Below the pieces are notes generated by a model. That model was not told the origin of the DNA, made no database searches, and saw only the letters and a list, made by a program, of their open reading frames with translations. Of a stretch of DNA of 64,000 bases, positions 27,069 to 40,422 are shown piece after piece. The stretch is taken from the NCBI RefSeq assembly GCF_003012345.1, contig NZ_PVRV01000019.1, forward strand, positions 620,001-684,000, read 5' to 3'. Source of the DNA: Phytohalomonas tamaricis. GTDB lineage: Bacteria > Pseudomonadota > Gammaproteobacteria > Pseudomonadales > Halomonadaceae. The position numbers and the translations under genes are program-made. Position 1 is the first letter of the stretch. Every line of letters starts with the position of its first letter.

Positions 27069-28961
27069 GTGGATTATCCAAGCCGCTTTGACGTTATCGT
27101 CATCGGCGGTGGTCATGCAGGAACCGAAGCCGCACTTGCCGCCGCCCGCATGGGTTGTCAGACCCTTCTTCTGACACATAACATCGAAACACTTGGTCAA
27201 ATGTCGTGTAATCCCGCAATTGGCGGCATTGGCAAGAGTCATCTGGTTAAAGAAATCGATGCACTTGGTGGCGCAATGGCGCTGGCAACTGATCATGGTG
27301 GCATTCAGTTTCGTGTTCTGAATGCCCGTAAGGGGCCAGCAGTACGCGCCACTCGTGCTCAAGCCGATCGTGTGCGTTACAAGGCTGCAATACGTGGGAT
27401 GCTGGAGAACCAGCCTAATCTGACGCTTTTCCAGCAGGCAGCAGATGATCTCATCGTTGAAGGCGATACCGTACGCGGCGTTGTTACCCAGGGTGGGATA
27501 AGGTTTAAAAGCGAAACCGTTGTGCTATGCACGGGCACTTTTCTAGGTGGTGTAATTCATATTGGCCTTGAGAAACACATTGGTGGGCGTGCAGGCGATC
27601 CTCCTTCGAATGCCTTGGCAGCACGATTGCGAGAACTGCCCTTCAACGTGGCAAGGTTGAAAACAGGCACACCGCCTCGCATCGATGCCAAATCAGTTGA
27701 TTTCTCGGTCATGGATGAACAGGCTGGTGATACACCGCAGCCAGTGATGTCTTACCTGGGCAATCAAGCGATGCATCCCGCTCAGGTAAGCTGTTTCATT
27801 ACCCATACCAATGAGCGAACTCACGATATTATTCGTGCCAATCTTGATCGTTCACCGATGTATACCGGGGTCATCGAGGGTATCGGTCCACGTTATTGCC
27901 CCTCGATTGAAGACAAGATCCATCGTTTTGCCGATAAGCAGAGTCATCAGGTCTTTATCGAACCGGAAGGGCTTGATACCCATGAGCTCTATCCCAACGG
28001 TATTTCGACATCGCTGCCGTTCGATGTGCAGCTTGAAGTGGTTCGTTCGATCGGTGGCCTTGAAAATGCTCATATCACACGGCCAGGCTATGCGATCGAA
28101 TATGATTTCTTTGATCCACGTGACTTGAAGCATTCGTTGGAAACAAAATTTGTCCACAACCTGTTTTTTGCCGGACAAATCAATGGGACTACCGGTTATG
28201 AAGAAGCTGCAGCACAGGGACTTTTAGCCGGTCTCAATGCCGCACGGCGTGCCAAGTCTCTCGATTCATGGTCACCGCGTCGAGATGAAGCCTACATTGG
28301 TGTGATGGTTGATGATTTGATTCGAATGGGAACGCAGGAACCTTATCGAATGTTCACCTCACGCGCTGAATACCGGCTCCTGCTGCGAGAGGACAATGCC
28401 GATCTGCGTCTGACCCAGACTGGACGGGATTTGGGCGTGGTCGATGATGTACGTTTCGCCGCCTTTGCCTCCAAGCGTGAGGCGATCGTCAAAGAAACTC
28501 AAAGGCTCGAAAGCATCTGGGTTCAGCCCAACAGTGCAGCAGCAAAGCAACTGACCGGTAAGACAGGACCCCTGACGCACGAATATCGCCTCATGGATCT
28601 GCTGCGTCGTCCTGAGCTGGAATATGCTGATATCGCCCCGCTTGCAGATGGGGCAACCGATGATGAAAGCATTAGTGAGCAAGTGCAGATTCAGGCCAAG
28701 TATCAGGGTTATATCGAACGCCAACAGGGTGAAATCGATAAGTTGCGCCGCCATGAGGCCACACGGCTTCCGGAATGGCTCGATTACGATCGTATCGACG
28801 GGCTGTCGAGTGAGATTCGTCAGAAGCTGAAAGCGGCCCGGCCTGAAACGTTGGCTGAAGCGGGACGTATTTCCGGTGTCACGCCGGCAGCAGTGTCATT
28901 GCTGCTGATTCATCTCAAAAAGCGTGACCGTGGTAACAAAGTACGCGTGGCGAATATATGA
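27069..28961 (+). CDS. mnmG: tRNA uridine-5-carboxymethylaminomethyl(34) synthesis enzyme MnmG
   Basis: 630 residues from a GTG at 27069 with GAGG six bases upstream; E. coli MnmG has 629. An ATG at 27012 opens the frame, but it overlaps the -10 box and adds residues foreign to the family. MnmG is the FAD-dependent partner of MnmE. Seen: the dinucleotide fold [20 protein letters not shown] at the start, [45 protein letters not shown] and the C-terminal helical domain with RISGVTPAA. Next to the candidate origin as in many gammaproteobacteria. rsmG overlaps by ATGA. Confidence 0.97.
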   Translation: MDYPSRFDVIVIGGGHAGTEAALAAARMGCQTLLLTHNIETLGQMSCNPAIGGIGKSHLVKEIDALGGAMALATDHGGIQFRVLNARKGPAVRATRAQADRVRYKAAIRGMLENQPNLTLFQQAADDLIVEGDTVRGVVTQGGIRFKSETVVLCTGTFLGGVIHIGLEKHIGGRAGDPPSNALAARLRELPFNVARLKTGTPPRIDAKSVDFSVMDEQAGDTPQPVMSYLGNQAMHPAQVSCFITHTNERTHDIIRANLDRSPMYTGVIEGIGPRYCPSIEDKIHRFADKQSHQVFIEPEGLDTHELYPNGISTSLPFDVQLEVVRSIGGLENAHITRPGYAIEYDFFDPRDLKHSLETKFVHNLFFAGQINGTTGYEEAAAQGLLAGLNAARRAKSLDSWSPRRDEAYIGVMVDDLIRMGTQEPYRMFTSRAEYRLLLREDNADLRLTQTGRDLGVVDDVRFAAFASKREAIVKETQRLESIWVQPNSAAAKQLTGKTGPLTHEYRLMDLLRRPELEYADIAPLADGATDDESISEQVQIQAKYQGYIERQQGEIDKLRRHEATRLPEWLDYDRIDGLSSEIRQKLKAARPETLAEAGRISGVTPAAVSLLLIHLKKRDRGNKVRVANI

Positions 28962-29587
28962 CCCCTGCGTGTGAACGTTTGCTCGATGAAGGCTGCGCAG
29001 CACAGGGCATCACGCTTGATGCCCTGGCTCGAACGCGGCTACTCGATTTTCTGGCACTGTTGCATAAGTGGAATCGCGCTTATAACCTCACCGCCGTGCG
29101 CGACCCGGAGACAATGGTTTCACGCCATCTGCTCGATAGCCTGTCGATAATGCCATGGGTTCACGGACCAAGGGTGCTTGATGTTGGCGCGGGCGCAGGC
29201 CTGCCCGGCTTGGTACTTGCGATCGTTATGCCCGAGCTTGACATCACGCTGCTAGACAGCAATGGCAAGAAAGTACGTTTTCAGCGCCAAGCCACGTTTG
29301 AGCTTGGATTAAAGAACGTTACCCCTTTCCAGGCACGTGTTGAGGCCTTTGAAGACCCTCAAGGATTCGATCAGATCCTTAGCCGGGCATTTTCATCTCT
29401 TGATACCTTCGTTTCGACTAGTCGTGCACTGATCAAGCCCCAAGGTGAATGGTTGGCGATGAAAGGACGGCTTGAAGGTGCTGATGTTGCCATGCCTCAG
29501 CAAGCACATCTCGTTGATACTATCGTGCTTAACGTACCAAATGAGCCCGGCCAGCGTCATCTTTTACGCCTCGTCGCCGAGCACTGA
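28958..29587 (+). CDS. rsmG: 16S rRNA (guanine(527)-N(7))-methyltransferase RsmG
   Basis: 209 residues. It methylates N7 of G527 in 16S rRNA (loss gives low-level streptomycin resistance in other species). Seen: [19 protein letters not shown], the SAM-binding [17 protein letters not shown] (about 70-86) and [12 protein letters not shown]. The start overlaps the mnmG stop (ATGA), so the two are coupled. parA follows 44 bases on. Confidence 0.96.
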   Translation: MTPACERLLDEGCAAQGITLDALARTRLLDFLALLHKWNRAYNLTAVRDPETMVSRHLLDSLSIMPWVHGPRVLDVGAGAGLPGLVLAIVMPELDITLLDSNGKKVRFQRQATFELGLKNVTPFQARVEAFEDPQGFDQILSRAFSSLDTFVSTSRALIKPQGEWLAMKGRLEGADVAMPQQAHLVDTIVLNVPNEPGQRHLLRLVAEH

Positions 29588-29631
29588 CTTGTCATTTTTC
29601 TGACCGTCCACAACAAGGAAGGATACCTTTC

Positions 29632-30402
29632 GTGACCCGGATCATCGCGCTGACCAACCAGAAAGGTGGCGTGGGCAAAACCACAACAGCCGTTAACCTG
29701 GCCGCGTCTCTGAGTTCGCTCAAAAAGCGTGTGCTCCTCGTCGATCTCGACCCACAAGGCCATGCCACCATGGGCAGTGGCGTCGATAAGTATGACTTAT
29801 CGAAGGGGGGAGCACTCGAGGTTCTACTTGGCGATAAACGTGCCGATGAAGTAATCATCAAATGTGGGGAAGCCGGCTATTCGTTGTTGCCGGGCAATGG
29901 TGATCTCACCGCTGCTGAAGTCGACTTGCTCTCACATGAAAATCGCGAACGCTGTCTCGATGATGCAATCAGCGGAGTGGCCAACGATTACGATGTCGTT
30001 TTGATCGACTGTCCACCCTCGCTTAATATGCTCACGGTTAATGCCTTGGCTGCGTCGCATGGCGTTCTGATCCCGCTGCAGTGCGAGTTTTACGCACTTG
30101 AAGGATTGTCCGCGCTGCTCGATACCGTTGAACAGATTCGCGACAGTATCAATCCTTCCCTTGAAGTCTATGGGATCGTGCGCACCATGTTCGATAACCG
30201 CAACAGTTTGACGCGTGATGTTAGTAAGCAGCTATCGGACTATTTCGGTGATGTGCTGCTGAAGACCGCTATCCCTCGCAATGTACGAGTAGCCGAGGCG
30301 CCAAGCCATGGCCTGCCCGTGACCAAATATGCCAAGCTATCCCGGGGTAGTCATGCCTATCGGGTTCTGGCCAAGGAATTGGTACGTCGCCTGTCGCTGT
30401 AA
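29632..30402 (+). CDS. parA: Chromosome partitioning ATPase ParA/Soj
   Basis: 256 residues from a GTG at 29632 preceded by AAGGAAGG. It is a deviant Walker-A ATPase: KGGVGKTTTAVNLAASL (residues 11-27), with VLLVDLDPQGHAT and VLIDCPPSLNMLT. With ParB it moves the origin region of the chromosome at segregation. The short N-terminus marks a chromosomal ParA, without the extra DNA-binding domain of plasmid forms. Its location beside the candidate origin agrees with this role. Confidence 0.96.
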   Translation: MTRIIALTNQKGGVGKTTTAVNLAASLSSLKKRVLLVDLDPQGHATMGSGVDKYDLSKGGALEVLLGDKRADEVIIKCGEAGYSLLPGNGDLTAAEVDLLSHENRERCLDDAISGVANDYDVVLIDCPPSLNMLTVNALAASHGVLIPLQCEFYALEGLSALLDTVEQIRDSINPSLEVYGIVRTMFDNRNSLTRDVSKQLSDYFGDVLLKTAIPRNVRVAEAPSHGLPVTKYAKLSRGSHAYRVLAKELVRRLSL

Positions 30403-30484
30403 AGCGTAAGGGACTGTCTTTTAACAGTAGCCGATCGGTTTCATCATGCCGCAATCGATCGAAGGGTTTGGTTGAGGAAACGTC

Positions 30485-31426
30485 ATGACGCGTAAACGTG
30501 CATTAGGACGAGGTTTGGATGCCTTGATCGGCGCAGGCGCCAAGCAGCGCACGGTTGCACCGGTAGCGATTGAAGATAAGGCCACCTCTACTCGTGATTC
30601 CAGCGCCGATGTCAGTATTCCTGACGCGCCTGGCTTTGGAGGTGAAGTGCTGATGCGATTACCGCTCGGCCAGATGACACGTGGCAAGTACCAGCCACGG
30701 CGTGACATCCAGCCGGAACGGCTTGAAGAACTCGCCGCTTCGATCCGCGCGCGTGGCGTAATGCAGCCCATTGTGGTTCGTCCTATCGTCTCCTCAGGTA
30801 ACAAGCCACGCTATGAAATCATTGCCGGTGAGAGGCGCTGGCGTGCCGCGCAGCTAGCCGATCTTGACGTCATCCCTGCGGTTGTACGTGAGCTCGATGA
30901 CGAAACCGCGCTGGCAATGGCGCTAATCGAGAATATTCAACGTGAAAATCTCAATCCTATTGAGGAAACGCTAGCGCTCAAACGCCTGATGGACGAATTT
31001 GAACTAACTCAACAGCAGGTTGCTGATGCTGTTGGAAAGTCACGCGCCCAGATTGCCAATTTGTTGCGCCTGCTCGCACTTGAAGATGAAGTCCAGACGC
31101 TTCTGGAACGGGGCGATCTTGATGTGGGGCATGCCAGGGCTCTGCTGGCGCTGAAGGGCGTACGACAGCGGCACGCGGCACGCGATGTCGTGGCCAAGGA
31201 TCTGACTGTACGTCAAACCGAAGCGCTAGTGAAACGGCTGACGCAGGGAGAGACAAAGGGGGGAGAAGTATCTCCTCCTGCTGATGTGGGGCGCCTCGAA
31301 ATGCAACTGGCGGAACTTTTAGGTGCACAGGTCAAGATTGATCATGGCAAAGCAGGAAAGGGCCGTTTGACGATCCGTTACACAAGTCTCGACGAGCTTG
31401 ACGGCATTCTTGCCCATATTCGTTAG
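30485..31426 (+). CDS. parB: Chromosome partitioning protein ParB/Spo0J
   Basis: 313 residues. The N-terminal KRALGRGLDALIGAG is the ParA-contacting peptide. The ParB/Srx domain (about 55-150) has the CTP-binding motif GERRWRAA and MALIENIQRENLNPIEE. A helix-turn-helix for parS follows (about 165-210, TQQQVADAVGKSRAQIANLLRLL), and the C-terminus dimerises. ParB loads at parS sites near the origin. I found no good parS match in this window, so the sites probably lie outside. GAGG is near the ATG. Confidence 0.96.
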   Translation: MTRKRALGRGLDALIGAGAKQRTVAPVAIEDKATSTRDSSADVSIPDAPGFGGEVLMRLPLGQMTRGKYQPRRDIQPERLEELAASIRARGVMQPIVVRPIVSSGNKPRYEIIAGERRWRAAQLADLDVIPAVVRELDDETALAMALIENIQRENLNPIEETLALKRLMDEFELTQQQVADAVGKSRAQIANLLRLLALEDEVQTLLERGDLDVGHARALLALKGVRQRHAARDVVAKDLTVRQTEALVKRLTQGETKGGEVSPPADVGRLEMQLAELLGAQVKIDHGKAGKGRLTIRYTSLDELDGILAHIR

Positions 31427-31562
31427 CCATGCAGGTTATCAGGCTTAATTGTTGTTTAAGAAAGCAAGGCGTGATCGTGACAAAATGCCGCACTTTACTG
31501 CATGTTAGTCACGCTTTGGTCGCAAACCGGTGAAAATACTTAAAGTTTAGCGCATCCGCGCA

Positions 31563-31591
31563 TTGATGCTTCAATGCTGCTCTCTTATAAT
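31563..31591 (+). promoter_or_regulatory. Sigma70 promoter of the ATP synthase operon
   Basis: TTGATG (31563-31568), exactly 17 bases, then TATAAT (31586-31591). Five of six and six of six bases match the consensus. It lies 60 bases before atpI and after parB, so the atp operon most likely starts here. Confidence 0.8.
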
Positions 31592-31651
31592 CCGCCGGGC
31601 TTCCCCGCTGTGGGGTAGTGGCAAACCATAGGCGCAACAATCCGCAATCCG

Positions 31652-32050
31652 ATGCATTACTCGACACCGGCGGCGTTGAAGCGCCCTCATGTTTATCGCT
31701 TGCTTATAGTTCAATTGGCTGTAGCACTGGTATTGACAGTCATTAGCGCCTTAACTCAAGGCTATGGAGCGGCACAGTCAGCTTTATTGGGCGGACTGGT
31801 TTGTCTGCTACCGAATCTTTATTTCGCATGGCGTGCCTTTCGTGTTCAGGGTGCGCGTATGGCTCGACAGATCATTACTGGTTTCTACAAGGCAGAAGCC
31901 GGAAAGTTCGGTTTGACGGTGGCGTTGTTTACGATCGTTTTCATCACAGCGCCGCCTTCAAACCCAGCTTTCTTTTTTGGCGCTTACGTGGCGGTTCAAC
32001 TGGTGCATTGGCTTGGACCATGGCTAGTGCTCAAACGATCGTCCACCTAG
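31652..32050 (+). CDS. atpI: ATP synthase protein I
   Basis: 132 residues with four hydrophobic segments. AtpI is a small membrane protein that helps assemble the c-ring of F1Fo ATP synthase. The residues are not strongly diagnostic; the call rests on size, the helical pattern and its first place in an intact atp operon. The C-terminus KRSST resembles other AtpI ends only weakly. It is 15 bases before atpB. Confidence 0.85.
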   Translation: MHYSTPAALKRPHVYRLLIVQLAVALVLTVISALTQGYGAAQSALLGGLVCLLPNLYFAWRAFRVQGARMARQIITGFYKAEAGKFGLTVALFTIVFITAPPSNPAFFFGAYVAVQLVHWLGPWLVLKRSST

Positions 32051-32935
<885 letters not shown>

Positions 32936-32988
32936 GTCTCAGCGCTGGCACCCCTTGACTAACCCTTAACCATAACTTGATTGACTGA

Positions 32989-33252
<264 letters not shown>

Positions 33253-33321
33253 AGCATCACCGTGGCCGTATGGCCACCGGTATGCAACTAACCACGAACT
33301 TGTTAAGCGAGAGGTGCTGGC

Positions 33322-33792
33322 GTGAATCTGAACCTAACTTTGATCGGTCAGTCCATCGCCTTTGCAGTCTTCGTATGGTTTTGCATGAAGTACGTGTGGC
33401 CACCGGTCACTCAGGCATTGCAGGAACGACAGAAGAAGATTGCCGATGGACTTGACGCTGCCAGCCGTGCTCAGCGTGAACTCGAACAGGCTAATGAAGA
33501 AGCCGAGAAGACGTTACGCGAAAGCCGGGATGAGGCAGCTAGAATTATCGAGCAGGCCCGGACGCGGTCAAATCATATGATCGAAGAAGCGCGTGACAAT
33601 GCGCGAGCTGAAGGCGAGCGCATGATTGAGAATGCGCGTGCTGAAATCGATCAGGAAATAAATCGCGCGAAGGAAGAGCTGCGTGCCCAGGTTGCCTCGC
33701 TTGCCGTTATTGGCGCTGAGCGCATTCTGGAAACCTCTGTCGATGAGAAGACACATCGTGTGCTTCTCGACAAGCTCGCCGCTGAGCTTTGA
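33322..33792 (+). CDS. atpF: F1Fo ATP synthase subunit b
   Basis: 156 residues from a GTG at 33322 ([20 protein letters not shown], as in E. coli). One N-terminal membrane helix, then a long charged helix (about 35-130) that dimerises as the peripheral stalk. The GAGG-type ribosome-binding site precedes the start. Confidence 0.97.
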   Translation: MNLNLTLIGQSIAFAVFVWFCMKYVWPPVTQALQERQKKIADGLDAASRAQRELEQANEEAEKTLRESRDEAARIIEQARTRSNHMIEEARDNARAEGERMIENARAEIDQEINRAKEELRAQVASLAVIGAERILETSVDEKTHRVLLDKLAAEL

Positions 33793-33803
33793 GGAGGTAA
33801 CAC

Positions 33804-34343
33804 ATGGCGGAAACGTCAACCTTTGCCCGACCTTACGCTAAGGCTGCGTTCGAGCTGGCGCGGGATGAGAAGGGTGGCTTCGATAGGTGGTCAGCAATGC
33901 TGACTACCTTGGCTCAGGTTATTGAACACGAGCGTATACAAACGTTGCTGCACGATCCGCGTTTGGCTGACGACAAAAAAGCCGAAATCGTGATCGAGGT
34001 GTGTGGCGACGCGCTTGATGAGCATGGCCGTAATTTTGTGCATGTATTGGGTGAACAGGATCGCTTGACCCTGCTACCTGAGGCAGCCGAGTTATTTGAG
34101 CATGAGCGCGCCGAGTTCGAGCGCCGCGTCGACGTCACGCTTATCTCCGCCTATGCGCTGGATGACGAGCAGCAGGGCAAGCTCGCCAGTGCGCTTAAAA
34201 AGCGCCTGAATCGCGAAATCTCTATTACCACTCAGGTGGACAAGTCGCTTCTTGGTGGCGTCATCATTCGTGCCGGGGATACCGTCATCGACGGATCCGT
34301 GCGTGGACGATTGGCCCAGCTGACCAGCGCCTTGAACGTCTGA
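33804..34343 (+). CDS. atpH: F1Fo ATP synthase subunit delta
   Basis: 179 residues, normal length. Starts [15 protein letters not shown], and the C-terminus has [19 protein letters not shown], the family signature. It joins the peripheral stalk to the top of F1. GAGGAGG precedes the ATG, one of the strongest ribosome-binding sites in the window. Confidence 0.97.
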   Translation: MAETSTFARPYAKAAFELARDEKGGFDRWSAMLTTLAQVIEHERIQTLLHDPRLADDKKAEIVIEVCGDALDEHGRNFVHVLGEQDRLTLLPEAAELFEHERAEFERRVDVTLISAYALDDEQQGKLASALKKRLNREISITTQVDKSLLGGVIIRAGDTVIDGSVRGRLAQLTSALNV

Positions 34344-34359
34344 GGTCGAGGGACATGGC

Positions 34360-35904
34360 ATGCAGCAACTGAATCCTTCCGAAATCAGCGACATCATCAA
34401 GGGCCGTATCGAGAACCTCGATATGGCTCAGGAAGCCCGCAACGAGGGCACCATCGTCAGCGTTGCCGACGGTATCGTCCAGATCCATGGCCTCAACGAC
34501 GCCATGTTCGGCGAAATGATCGAATTCCCGAACAGCATTTATGGCATGGTCATGAACCTCGAGCGTGACAGCGTCGGGGTGGTCGTACTCGGCGATTACA
34601 TGCAGCTCGAAGAAGGCATGACCGGTAAATGTACTGGTCGCATTCTCGAAGTGCCGGTAGGGCGCGAACTGATTGGTCGCGTTGTCGATGCACTCGGTAG
34701 TCCGATAGATGGTAAGGGCGATATCAATGCCCAGCACACCGATGCGGTAGAGAAGATCGCACCGGGCGTCATCTCTCGTCAGGGTGTTGATCAGCCGGTT
34801 CAGACCGGTTTGAAAGCGATCGACGCGATGGTGCCGATTGGCCGTGGCCAGCGTGAGTTGATCATCGGCGACCGTCAGATCGGTAAGTCGGCGATCGCCA
34901 TAGATGCGATCATCAACCAGAAAGGCAAGGGCATTACCTGTGTCTATGTTGCCATCGGTCAGAAGCAGTCGACCGTTGCCAACATTGTACGCAAGCTCGA
35001 AGAGCACGGCGCGATGGAACATACCATCGTCGTTGCCGCCGGTGCGGCTGATCCTGCTGCAATGCAGTTTCTGGCACCCTACTCCGGCTGTTCGATGGGT
35101 GAGTTCTTCCGTGATCGCGGTGAAGATGCGCTGATCGTCTATGACGATCTGACCAAGCAGGCTTGGGCCTATCGTCAGATATCTCTGCTTCTGCGTCGTC
35201 CGCCGGGCCGTGAAGCCTATCCAGGTGACGTATTCTATCTCCACTCTCGTCTGCTTGAGCGTGCCTCACGTGTCAATGCTGATTATGTGGAGAAGTTCAC
35301 CAATGGCGAAGTGAAGGGAAAGACAGGCTCATTGACTGCCTTGCCTCTCATCGAGACCCAGGGCGGCGATGTTTCGGCATTCGTTCCGACTAACGTGATC
35401 TCGATCACCGATGGCCAGATATTCCTTGAAACAGGCCTTTTCAATTCGGGCGTTCGTCCGGCCATCAATGCTGGTCTGTCGGTTTCGCGTGTAGGTGGGG
35501 CAGCGCAGACCAAGATCATCAAGAAACTCGGCGGTGGTGTTCGTCTGGCACTTGCTCAGTACCGTGAGCTGGCCGCGTTCTCACAGTTCGCTTCCGATCT
35601 TGATGAAGCTACTCGTAAGCAGCTCGAGCATGGACAGCGCGTTACTGAATTGATGAAGCAGAAACAGTACTCGCCGATGTCGATTGCCGAGATGGCGGTA
35701 TCCTTGTATGCCGCTAACGAAGGTTATCTTGCTGACGTCCCGGTTGATAAGGTACTGGATTTCGAAAGCGCGCTGCTGGGCTTCATGAAGTCCGAACACA
35801 GCGATTTGCTTGAAAAGATTAACCAGACCGGCGGCTACGACAACGAGATCCAGCAGGGCCTCAAGGCGGGCGTCGAATCGTTCAAATCGACCCAGAGCTA
35901 TTGA
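34360..35904 (+). CDS. atpA: F1Fo ATP synthase subunit alpha
   Basis: 514 residues. Non-catalytic nucleotide-binding subunit of F1. Walker [16 protein letters not shown] (about 169-183), then [15 protein letters not shown] and the signature [17 protein letters not shown] near 365-380, with the Arg finger. Length and order are as in E. coli. Confidence 0.98.
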   Translation: MQQLNPSEISDIIKGRIENLDMAQEARNEGTIVSVADGIVQIHGLNDAMFGEMIEFPNSIYGMVMNLERDSVGVVVLGDYMQLEEGMTGKCTGRILEVPVGRELIGRVVDALGSPIDGKGDINAQHTDAVEKIAPGVISRQGVDQPVQTGLKAIDAMVPIGRGQRELIIGDRQIGKSAIAIDAIINQKGKGITCVYVAIGQKQSTVANIVRKLEEHGAMEHTIVVAAGAADPAAMQFLAPYSGCSMGEFFRDRGEDALIVYDDLTKQAWAYRQISLLLRRPPGREAYPGDVFYLHSRLLERASRVNADYVEKFTNGEVKGKTGSLTALPLIETQGGDVSAFVPTNVISITDGQIFLETGLFNSGVRPAINAGLSVSRVGGAAQTKIIKKLGGGVRLALAQYRELAAFSQFASDLDEATRKQLEHGQRVTELMKQKQYSPMSIAEMAVSLYAANEGYLADVPVDKVLDFESALLGFMKSEHSDLLEKINQTGGYDNEIQQGLKAGVESFKSTQSY

Positions 35905-35975
35905 GGTAGGTGGCCTGGCAGTGCCGGGCCACATTTCTTCAAATGGGTTCCGAGTCGTTCGAATAGGACAACGCT

Positions 35976-36839
35976 ATGGCAGCCGGAAAAGAGATTAAAG
36001 CCCAGATCGGCAGCATTAAGAATACGCAGAAGATCACTAGTGCCATGGAAATGGTGGCAGCTTCAAAAATGCGTAAGGCGCAAGAGCGCATGGCCGCCAG
36101 TCAGCCGTATGCCAGGCAGATACGCCAGGTGGTTGGTCATATTTCTCATGCCAATCCCGAATATCGTCATCCGTATTTCGAGACACGTGATGTCAAACGT
36201 GTCGGCTATATCGTGGTGTCATCCGATCGTGGTCTGGCAGGTGGATTGAACGTCAATCTGTTCAAGGCCGTTGCACGGGACGTCAAGGCATGGCGTGAAA
36301 AGGGCGTAGAAGTGTCATTCTCTACGCTCGGTACCAAGGGCAGCGCCTTTTTCCGTAAATATGGTGGCAATCTGATGGCTGCCAAATCGGGACTGGGAGA
36401 TGCACCCTCGGTGCAGGACCTGATTGGTAACGTCAAGGTCATGCTGGAAGCTTTTGACAATGGCGAGCTCGACCGTCTTAACGTGGTCTATAACGAGTTC
36501 GTCAATACCATGACTCAGAAACCGGTCGTCCGTCAGCTCTTGCCCCTTGCGGATGACAATGCTGAACAAGACCGTCCCAATCTATGGGATTACCTGTATG
36601 AGCCGGATGCCAAGACCCTGCTCGACCAGCTGCTGGTGCGCTACGTCGAATCACAGGTCTATCAGGCGGTAGTTGAGAATATTGCCTGCGAACAGGCCGC
36701 GCGCATGATTGCCATGAAGAATGCCACAGACAACGCGGGTGATCTGATCGGCGAGCTTCAACTGGTTTACAACAAGGCGCGTCAGGCGGCGATCACGCAG
36801 GAAATTTCCGAGATCGTCGGCGGGGCTGCTGCGGTCTAG
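35976..36839 (+). CDS. atpG: F1Fo ATP synthase subunit gamma
   Basis: 287 residues. Central stalk. N-terminal helix [20 protein letters not shown] and C-terminal [20 protein letters not shown] and [17 protein letters not shown] are family signatures. AGGAC precedes the ATG. Confidence 0.98.
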   Translation: MAAGKEIKAQIGSIKNTQKITSAMEMVAASKMRKAQERMAASQPYARQIRQVVGHISHANPEYRHPYFETRDVKRVGYIVVSSDRGLAGGLNVNLFKAVARDVKAWREKGVEVSFSTLGTKGSAFFRKYGGNLMAAKSGLGDAPSVQDLIGNVKVMLEAFDNGELDRLNVVYNEFVNTMTQKPVVRQLLPLADDNAEQDRPNLWDYLYEPDAKTLLDQLLVRYVESQVYQAVVENIACEQAARMIAMKNATDNAGDLIGELQLVYNKARQAAITQEISEIVGGAAAV

Positions 36840-38261
<1,422 letters not shown>

Positions 38262-38288
38262 CGGCTCCGGTCGAAGAGGACAGCACCT

Positions 38289-38708
38289 ATGGCAACAAGT
38301 GTCCAGTGTGACATTGTCAGTGCAGAAAAAAGCATCTTTTCCGGTAAGGTTGAGCAGATCGTTGCCGCCGGTAGTGAAGGTGACCTTGGCATTCGCCCTG
38401 GACACGCACCGTTGATCACGATGCTTTCGCCTGGCCCGGTACGTGTGTACCGGGAAGGCGGCACGGAAGAGATATTTTACGTTTCAGGAGGCTTTCTCGA
38501 GGTTCAGCCTGATACGATCTCTGTACTGGCCGATCATGCTGCACGGGCGCGTGATCTCGATGAAGCGGCTGCTGAACAGGCACGTGATGAAGCGCGTCGT
38601 ACGCTCAATGGCAATGCCTCTGAGCTCGACCACTCACATGCCTTGGCTGAACTTGCGATGGCAACAGCCAAGCTACGGACGCTGCATCAGTTGCGTGGTC
38701 GGCGCTGA
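38289..38708 (+). CDS. atpC: F1Fo ATP synthase subunit epsilon
   Basis: 139 residues. N-terminal beta-sandwich (1-85; EGDLGIRPGHAPL is characteristic) and a C-terminal helical hairpin that can inhibit ATP hydrolysis. Last gene of the operon; a strong terminator lies 40 bases on. Confidence 0.97.
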   Translation: MATSVQCDIVSAEKSIFSGKVEQIVAAGSEGDLGIRPGHAPLITMLSPGPVRVYREGGTEEIFYVSGGFLEVQPDTISVLADHAARARDLDEAAAEQARDEARRTLNGNASELDHSHALAELAMATAKLRTLHQLRGRR

Positions 38709-38746
38709 TTACTTCTGCGCAAATTCCTGTGCGAGCAAGGCAAGAC

Positions 38747-38779
38747 AAAAAGAGCGGCTAACAAGCCGCTCTTTTTTTA
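38747..38779 (+). terminator. Rho-independent terminator after atpC
   Basis: AGAGCGGCT and AGCCGCTCT form a perfect 9-bp stem with an AACA loop, followed by seven Ts. It ends the atp operon before glmU. Confidence 0.93.
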
Positions 38780-38888
38780 TGTACTCAGCAACGACTAGGT
38801 AGCAATGTTCGCTACTGACAAACTATCGTTCTCTTCGGCTGATAGAATGAACAGTAATTTTACCATCGCAACAAGGAGTGCGTGTTTA

Positions 38889-40247
38889 ATGACCACTGAT
38901 GTCGTGATCCTGGCTGCCGGTCAGGGTAGCCGTATGCGTTCGCAACTTCCCAAGGTGCTCCATCCCCTAGCGGGTAAGCCGATGGTGCGCCACGTGATTG
39001 ATGCCGCCAAGTGCTTTACCGATGCGCGGCTTCATGTGGTCATTGGTCATGGTGCTGAACTTGTTCGAGAAGCGCTGGCGGATGAAGACGTCACATTTGC
39101 GGTACAGAGCGAACAGAAGGGCACTGGCCATGCCGTTGCCCAAGCATTGGACAACGTAGGTGAGGATAAGGTGCTGATCCTTTACGGTGATGTACCGCTG
39201 ATTAAGCCGGGAACCCTCACTGCACTGCTTGAGCAGGTCGATGAACATCATCTTGGACTGTTGACAGTTACCATGGCACAGCCCAAGGGATACGGCCGCA
39301 TCGTGCGTGACGCCGAGGGTCGCGTCAGCGCCATTGTCGAAGAAAAGGATGCTACTGAAGAGCAGCGGCTTATCAAGGAATGCAATACCGGCATCTTGGC
39401 CACTACTGGCGCGCAACTCAAGCGCTGGCTGCCTGCCCTCTCTTCCAACAATGCCCAGGGCGAGTACTATCTGACCGATATCATTGCCATGGCGGCAACT
39501 GAAGGAATTTTGGTGGCCACCGCCGAGCCGGCTACCAGTACCGAAGTACAGGGCGTCAACGACCGTGTGCAGCTCTCCGCGCTTGAGCGTGTCTACCAGT
39601 CCTGGCAGGTCGAAGCGTTGATGCGTGAAGGGGCCAGCATCGCTGACCCTAAACGCGTTGATGTGCGCGGCCATCTTGAGGTCGGACGCGATGTTCTCAT
39701 TGATGTGGGCTGCATCTTCGAAGGCGATGTTACGCTTGAAGACGGTGTCTCGGTGGGGCCATATAGCGTGATTCGTAATTCTCGCATTGGGGCGGGAACG
39801 GTGATTGAAGCTTATAGCTTGATTGATGGTGCGGAAATCGAAGGCGAAAGTACTGTTGGCCCCTATGCACGGCTACGTCCGGGAACGTCATTGGCGCGCG
39901 GCGCCCGCATTGGCAATTTCGTCGAGACCAAAAATGCACGCATTGGTGCAGGCTCGAAGATCAATCATCTCAGCTATGTAGGCGATGCCTCACTCGGGCA
40001 AGGCGTCAACGTTGGTGCAGGGACGATCACCTGTAACTATGATGGCGTCAACAAGCACCACACCGAGATTGGCGATAATGTTTTCGTCGGTTCCAACTCG
40101 GCGTTGGTTGCACCTGTCAGCGTAGGCAATGGGGCGACCATCGCCGCTGGATCAACGATCACTGATCGGGTGGAAGATAATTCGCTGGCAATAGCACGCG
40201 GTCGCCAGGTTCAAAAAAGCGACTGGGTACGCCCTTCCAAGCGTTAA
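38889..40247 (+). CDS. glmU: Bifunctional UDP-N-acetylglucosamine pyrophosphorylase / glucosamine-1-phosphate N-acetyltransferase
   Basis: 452 residues from the ATG at 38889 (AGGAG about ten bases upstream); the frame opens 84 bases earlier without family residues. GlmU makes UDP-GlcNAc for peptidoglycan and LPS. The N-terminal uridylyltransferase domain has the motif LAAGQGSRMRSQLPKVLHPL (residues 8-27). The C-terminal half is a left-handed beta helix of hexapeptide repeats with the acetyltransferase site (NYDGVNKHHTEIGD). It is followed by its own terminator. Confidence 0.97.
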   Translation: MTTDVVILAAGQGSRMRSQLPKVLHPLAGKPMVRHVIDAAKCFTDARLHVVIGHGAELVREALADEDVTFAVQSEQKGTGHAVAQALDNVGEDKVLILYGDVPLIKPGTLTALLEQVDEHHLGLLTVTMAQPKGYGRIVRDAEGRVSAIVEEKDATEEQRLIKECNTGILATTGAQLKRWLPALSSNNAQGEYYLTDIIAMAATEGILVATAEPATSTEVQGVNDRVQLSALERVYQSWQVEALMREGASIADPKRVDVRGHLEVGRDVLIDVGCIFEGDVTLEDGVSVGPYSVIRNSRIGAGTVIEAYSLIDGAEIEGESTVGPYARLRPGTSLARGARIGNFVETKNARIGAGSKINHLSYVGDASLGQGVNVGAGTITCNYDGVNKHHTEIGDNVFVGSNSALVAPVSVGNGATIAAGSTITDRVEDNSLAIARGRQVQKSDWVRPSKR

Positions 40248-40269
40248 TCCTGAGCTTATTGGCATCAAC

Positions 40270-40300
40270 GTAAAACGGCGGTCTTGTACCGCCGTTTTTT
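40270..40300 (+). terminator. Rho-independent terminator after glmU
   Basis: AAAACGGCGGT and ACCGCCGTTTT form an 11-bp stem with CTTGT as loop, running into further Ts. It separates glmU from the DeoR regulator. Confidence 0.9.
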
Positions 40301-40422
40301 ATAGGATTGCCCAGCCGCTGATTGTGCATAAATGTGCAACTTGAAGCATAACACTTGACGACCTTCGTCTAATAAGTTTTGATTTGCTCAAATTAACTTT
40401 CAAATCGAAACTTTTAAATTTC

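Noticed and set aside
34285-35244. Long open frame (319 codons) antisense to atpA
   Set aside because: It shadows the strongly biased codons of atpA, has no family features and no ribosome-binding site. Similar long antisense frames lie over glmU and uvrD.
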